NCBI GenBank assembly: GCA_050735975.1 | Contig: JBOHVS010000402.1 | Coordinates: 1-8,968, forward strand | Direction: 5' to 3' | Length of the DNA: 8,968 bases | Origin: DATMBL01 sp050735975 | Lineage (GTDB): Bacteria > Desulfobacterota > Binatia > UBA9968 | In this document: piece after piece, positions 6,376-8,968 of the stretch | How positions within the stretch are numbered: the first letter of the stretch is position 1 | Layout of the letters: each line of letters begins with the position of its first letter | Made by a program: the position numbers and the translations under genes | Notes under the pieces: model-generated | Told to the model about the DNA's origin: nothing | The model's database searches: none | What the model saw: the letters and a program-made list of their open reading frames with translations, nothing else

Positions 6376-6393
6376 ATTGATGTTAATTTGCAC
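6371..6393. promoter_or_regulatory. Palindrome overlapping the htpX -35 box (operator-like)
   Basis: CAAATT (6373-6378) and AATTTG (6385-6390) form a perfect inverted repeat with a 6-base spacer. The symmetry extends to GT..AC (6371-6372 and 6392-6393) if one extra base is allowed. The left half overlaps the -35 box proposed for htpX, a typical place for a repressor. The site lies between two divergent genes, so it could act on either. No regulator gene is present in the window to pair with it. Confidence 0.3.
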
Positions 6394-6461
6394 ACGCCCC
6401 TTAGAAAAATCAAGGGCTGATAAGTAGTCGAATCTTTTTATCTTTTCATCCGTATAGATAG

Positions 6462-6467
6462 AAGGAG
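6462..6467 (+). promoter_or_regulatory. Shine-Dalgarno site of the LLM oxidoreductase gene
   Basis: AAGGAG followed by a 6-base spacer precedes the ATG at 6474, a near-ideal arrangement that fixes the start. Confidence 0.8.
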
Positions 6468-6473
6468 TTAACC

Positions 6474-7343
6474 ATGCGCTTCGGAGTAGTCTTTCCCCAG
6501 ACTGAAATCGGCAGCGATCCGGCGGGGATTCGCCACTTTGCCCAAGCCGTAGAAGAGCTCGATTATCAGCATATTTTGGCTTATGACCACGTCCTAGGGG
6601 CCAATCCGGCCAGCCGCCCGGGCTGGCGCCCGCCCTACACGCATCGAGATACATTTCACGAACCGCTTGTTCTTTTCGGTTATCTCGCAGGGTTGACGAG
6701 CAAAGTTGAGCTCGTAACCGGTGTCATCATTCTGCCCCAGCGGCAAACCGTCTTGGTCGCCAAACAAGCCGCGGCCGTCGACGTACTGAGCAAGGGACGG
6801 CTTCGCCTGGGCGTCGGCATCGGCTGGAATCCGGTCGAGTACGAAGCTTTGGGCGAGGATTTTCACAATCGCGGCAGCCGGTCGGAGGAGCAAATCGAAG
6901 TCATGCGCCTGCTGTGGACGAACGAGCTGGTTACTTATAGCGGTCGCTGGCACAAGATCAGCGACGCCGGTCTGAATCCGCTGCCTGTTCAACGGCCGAT
7001 CCCGATCTGGTTCGGCGGCAGCGACGATCGGGCGCTCAAAAGACTGGCCCGCTTGGGCGACGGCTGGTTTCCGCTGTTTAATCCCGACGACAAATGCCGC
7101 GCGGTCGTCGAGAGAATACGTTTGTACGCGCGCGACGCCGGACGCGATCCGAGCGCGATCGGTATCGCAGGTCGACTCGCTATCGGGCAAGGTTCCGCTG
7201 ACGACTGGGTTAAAGAGATTCAGGCCTGGAAGGAGATCGGCGCAAGTCATCTGAGCGTAAACACGATGAAAGCGGGATTCACCTCGCCGGCGGCGCATAT
7301 CGACGCGATCAGGCGATTTCGTGAGGCCATAAGGGCGAGCTAG
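6474..7343 (+). CDS. LLM-class F420-dependent oxidoreductase (TIGR03619/Rv2161c-like)
   Basis: A 289-residue TIM-barrel oxidoreductase of the luciferase-like monooxygenase superfamily. Seen: N-terminal MRFGVVFPQTEIG, YDHVLG (37-42), the stretch TGVIILPQRQTVLVAKQAAAVDVLSKGRL (82-110), the flavin-phosphate-site-like GVGIGWNPVEYEALG (113-127) and PIWFGGSDDRALKRLARLGDGW (177-198). This order is that of the TIGR03619 subgroup, which is thought to use coenzyme F420 rather than FMN. The substrate is not predictable: members of the superfamily reduce or oxidise diverse small molecules. Length and both ends are complete, and the start is fixed by a good Shine-Dalgarno. It is a single gene, divergent from htpX and convergent with the aminopeptidase gene. 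F420 use is inferred from the subgroup; no F420 biosynthesis gene is in view. Confidence 0.9.
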   Translation: MRFGVVFPQTEIGSDPAGIRHFAQAVEELDYQHILAYDHVLGANPASRPGWRPPYTHRDTFHEPLVLFGYLAGLTSKVELVTGVIILPQRQTVLVAKQAAAVDVLSKGRLRLGVGIGWNPVEYEALGEDFHNRGSRSEEQIEVMRLLWTNELVTYSGRWHKISDAGLNPLPVQRPIPIWFGGSDDRALKRLARLGDGWFPLFNPDDKCRAVVERIRLYARDAGRDPSAIGIAGRLAIGQGSADDWVKEIQAWKEIGASHLSVNTMKAGFTSPAAHIDAIRRFREAIRAS

Positions 7344-7378
7344 GCCCAGGTTTCCCGATTTTCAAATTTTCCTCATTC

Positions 7379-7456
7379 TGTCATTCCGAACGAACGTGAG
7401 GAATCTTCTCCGAATCTGGAAAGCCGAAAACAAGGATTTCTCGCTGCGCTCGAGGA
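7379..7456. repeat. Palindromic dispersed-repeat-like element in convergent gap
   Basis: CCGAACGAACGTGAGGAATC (7386-7405) is an imperfect inverted copy of the stretch at about 7433-7453, whose reverse complement reads TCGAGCGCAGCGAGAAATCC. The lead-in TGTCATTCCGA (7379-7389) resembles a widespread REP-type unit I recall from many bacterial genomes (GTCATTCCGAGCGAAGCGAGGAATC). It lies within the 154-base gap between two converging genes, where it may also act as a bidirectional terminator, although it lacks a clear stem followed by a T-run. The rest of the gap (7344-7378 and 7457-7497) shows nothing recognisable. Confidence 0.6.
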
Positions 7457-7497
7457 TCGAACACTCAGCCTGAACCTTAACCTAAATCTACTTTGGG

Positions 7498-8643
7498 CTA
7501 CTGTAGCCGCGCCCGGGATTTGCGCTGCTTGAGCAGCGCCTGAAGAGCCGCAAAGGGCTCGCCGCGCTCCGCTACGGCTTCACGGACCGCACCGATGGTC
7601 CGGGCAAGGCTTCGGTCCTGAGCTTCGTACAGGGATTCGAACAATTTTAAATTCCTGAAATAAAGCAGGTAATGGATCATGACCGCGTTGTTGAGCGGCT
7701 GCTTGGAGAATCCGCGGATGCGATGCGCGGGGCGGTTTTCAATACGCTCTTGCCACCCGTTTTTGGCCCCGTCGAAGATTACCTCCCGTAGCCGCAGCTT
7801 CTCTTCATAAGGGATATCTCGCTCGTAAAGTTCATTCAGTGAGGCAGCGACTTTCTCGAGATACGCCGAAAATTCCAACTCCCCTTGCCAATTTTGCACC
7901 GCTCGTTGATGCTCTGCGCTCGCTTCGCCGTATTGCTCGCGGAAGAATTCGATCGCCGCGCGGCCACCGACAAAGCTGGCCACGCTCTCGTTAAAGTTGC
8001 CGGCCCCCTTGATGTACAGCGTGTTGTGAAACAACTCGTGAAAAACCACATTCGCTAAGGTGACTTTGTCGTACTTAAGCAGATGCGCCAGCAATGGATC
8101 GTCAAACCAGCCCAAAGTGCTGAAGGCGGCGGTCGTTCGAATATTGGTATCGTATCCCTTGCCTTGGAGATCTTCAGCCGCGGTTTGGGCGGCTTCTTTG
8201 GAAAAATAACCTTTATACGGCATCCGGCCCACAACGAGAAACCACCAGGTGTACGGTTTGAGTTCCGTTTTCCGCGCGGCCGTCAAGATATAGGAAAGGT
8301 CCGGTCGATCGACGTAAGAATAGCTAGAGTAACTGCCGCCGACATTGAGCTTGAGAGCCTTCCGCGCGTACTCGCGCACCGCCAGCACCAGTTCCAGCTT
8401 CTCCTTGGTATCGGACTCAAGCTCGGGTCTTTCAAGGAAATCGACGATCGGCTCACGGCGCCATAGGATTTTCCCTTCTTCATAGGCCGCCCGCATGACA
8501 TAGAATGGCGAGCAGCCGGAAAGTAAAACGTTAACAAAGAGGACCACCGGCATGAACCGGAGGCAATCTCTAAAACCGCTGGTCGAAAGGAAATCCAAAA
8601 AATGAAACCGCCGAAAAACTCCGCTTCGTGACAGGTTACCCAT
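7498..8643 (-). CDS. Predicted aminopeptidase lipoprotein (PF10023/COG4324 type)
   Basis: A 381-residue predicted zinc peptidase. Seen: the metal-binding motif HELFH (His202, Glu203, His206), followed 13 residues later by FNES with Glu219, the likely third ligand. This spacing and the context NVVFHELFHNTLYIKG and NFNESVASFVGG are typical of the predicted aminopeptidase family PF10023. A hydrophobic stretch ends in the lipobox LLSGC with Cys44, so the protein is probably lipidated and held at the outer face of a membrane. The ATG at 8641-8643 was chosen because its A is the last base of the upstream ABC gene's TGA (TGATG), indicating coupled translation; it leaves an unusually long 30-residue lead before the hydrophobic core. 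The next in-frame ATG (residue 31) would give a signal peptide with no positive charge. The C-terminal tail is basic. Enzyme activity is predicted from family and motifs only; substrate unknown. Confidence 0.85.
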   Translation of the reverse strand: MGNLSRSGVFRRFHFLDFLSTSGFRDCLRFMPVVLFVNVLLSGCSPFYVMRAAYEEGKILWRREPIVDFLERPELESDTKEKLELVLAVREYARKALKLNVGGSYSSYSYVDRPDLSYILTAARKTELKPYTWWFLVVGRMPYKGYFSKEAAQTAAEDLQGKGYDTNIRTTAAFSTLGWFDDPLLAHLLKYDKVTLANVVFHELFHNTLYIKGAGNFNESVASFVGGRAAIEFFREQYGEASAEHQRAVQNWQGELEFSAYLEKVAASLNELYERDIPYEEKLRLREVIFDGAKNGWQERIENRPAHRIRGFSKQPLNNAVMIHYLLYFRNLKLFESLYEAQDRSLARTIGAVREAVAERGEPFAALQALLKQRKSRARLQ

Positions 8644-8968
8644 CAACTTTGGACGCCGGTTCGCGCTGGAACCTTCAAATCTTCCCGCTCGTATTGAAGC
8701 TGGTACAGCCGGTGGTAGATGCCCCTTTGCTCCATCAACTGCGCATGCGAACCGACCTCGCGCACCTGGCCGCGATGCAACACGATGATTCGGTCGGCAT
8801 TACGGATCGTCGAAAGTCGATGGGCGATGACCAGAGAGGTGCGGTTGCGCATCGCCTTTTCCAGCGCGTCCTGAATCAATAGCTCCGTTTCGGTATCGAC
8901 GCTCGAGGTCGCCTCGTCGAGGACCAGGATGTCCGGTTGAAAGACGAGCACCCGCGCCAGCGACAGCA
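8643..8968 (-). CDS. ABC exporter ATP-binding end (MsbA-like), partial at window edge
   Basis: The C-terminal end of an ABC ATPase domain; the frame stays open to the last base of the window, so the gene continues beyond it. Seen: the end of the signature helix region LSLARVLVFQPD, Walker B ILVLDEA, D-loop SSVD, and the switch histidine in AHRLSTI, followed by a normal tail (DRIIVLHRGQVREVGSHAQLM). SSVDTETE and AHRLSTIRNADRI are typical of type IV exporters in which membrane and ATPase domains share one chain, such as MsbA or half-transporters; the membrane domain would be off the window. Walker A cannot be seen. The apparent start near 8951 is not real, since the domain is already in progress. 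The stop overlaps the aminopeptidase ATG by 1 base, marking an operon. The transported substrate cannot be told from this portion. Confidence 0.92.
   Translation of the reverse strand, partial: LSLARVLVFQPDILVLDEATSSVDTETELLIQDALEKAMRNRTSLVIAHRLSTIRNADRIIVLHRGQVREVGSHAQLMEQRGIYHRLYQLQYEREDLKVPARTGVQS

Noticed and set aside
6396..6417. Possible small terminator hairpin (CCCTT/AAGGG with a 9-base loop) upstream of the oxidoreductase
   Set aside because: Only 5 pairs with a long loop and no T-run right after it; too weak to call.
6453..6458. TATAGA as a -10 box for the oxidoreductase
   Set aside because: It lies so close to the Shine-Dalgarno that transcription would start within it, and no -35 box stands at the right distance.
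6594..7298. 234-residue minus-strand frame antisense to the oxidoreductase
   Set aside because: No recognisable motif, and the plus-strand frame is a full-length family match with a good ribosome site.

Overview
The window reads as ordinary chromosomal DNA from a Gram-negative, moderately GC-rich, probably uncultured environmental bacterium. The evidence is an HtpX membrane protease, a lipoprotein with a lipobox, and ABC-2 and MsbA-type exporters. An F420-type luciferase-like oxidoreductase, the gene mix and the style of the intergenic repeats suggest a soil or sediment lineage such as Binatota or another former deltaproteobacterial group. That placement is an impression from memory, since no rRNA or marker gene is present.

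Layout: (1) 20-493, minus, a Mut7-C family PIN-like ribonuclease with a zinc ribbon. (2) 494-662, a divergent intergenic region with a candidate promoter and a run of small hairpins. (3) 663-4577, plus, a tightly packed three-gene operon: a membrane-anchored periplasmic transglutaminase-like protein with an intact Cys-His-Asp triad, an ABC ATPase starting 1 base later at a GTG, and a 12-helix ABC-2 permease starting in a 4-base ATGA overlap. The permease looks like two fused half-permeases, so one ATPase gene plus one permease gene could make a complete exporter. (4) 4601-4738, a 138-bp imperfect palindromic (MITE/REP-like) element. (5) 4769-5437, plus, a small serine esterase of the phospholipase/carboxylesterase family, ending 4 bases from (6) htpX, 5442-6326, minus. 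(7) 6327-6473, a divergent promoter region with a palindrome over the htpX -35 box. (8) 6474-7343, plus, an LLM-class F420-dependent oxidoreductase. (9) 7344-7497, a convergent intergenic region with a second type of dispersed-repeat-like palindrome. (10) 7498-8643, minus, a predicted aminopeptidase lipoprotein (PF10023/COG4324 type), joined by a TGATG overlap to (11) the C-terminal end of an ABC exporter that runs off the right edge of the window.

The strongest candidate for an under-described system is the transglutaminase-ATPase-fused permease operon. A periplasmic thiol-enzyme fold with an uncharacterised N-terminal domain is coupled genetically to a self-sufficient ABC-2 exporter. A second pairing of exporter and secreted peptidase (ABC exporter with aminopeptidase lipoprotein) lies at the right edge. 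Three different intergenic regions each carry a different palindromic element. No CRISPR array, tRNA, rRNA, transposase or phage gene was seen.
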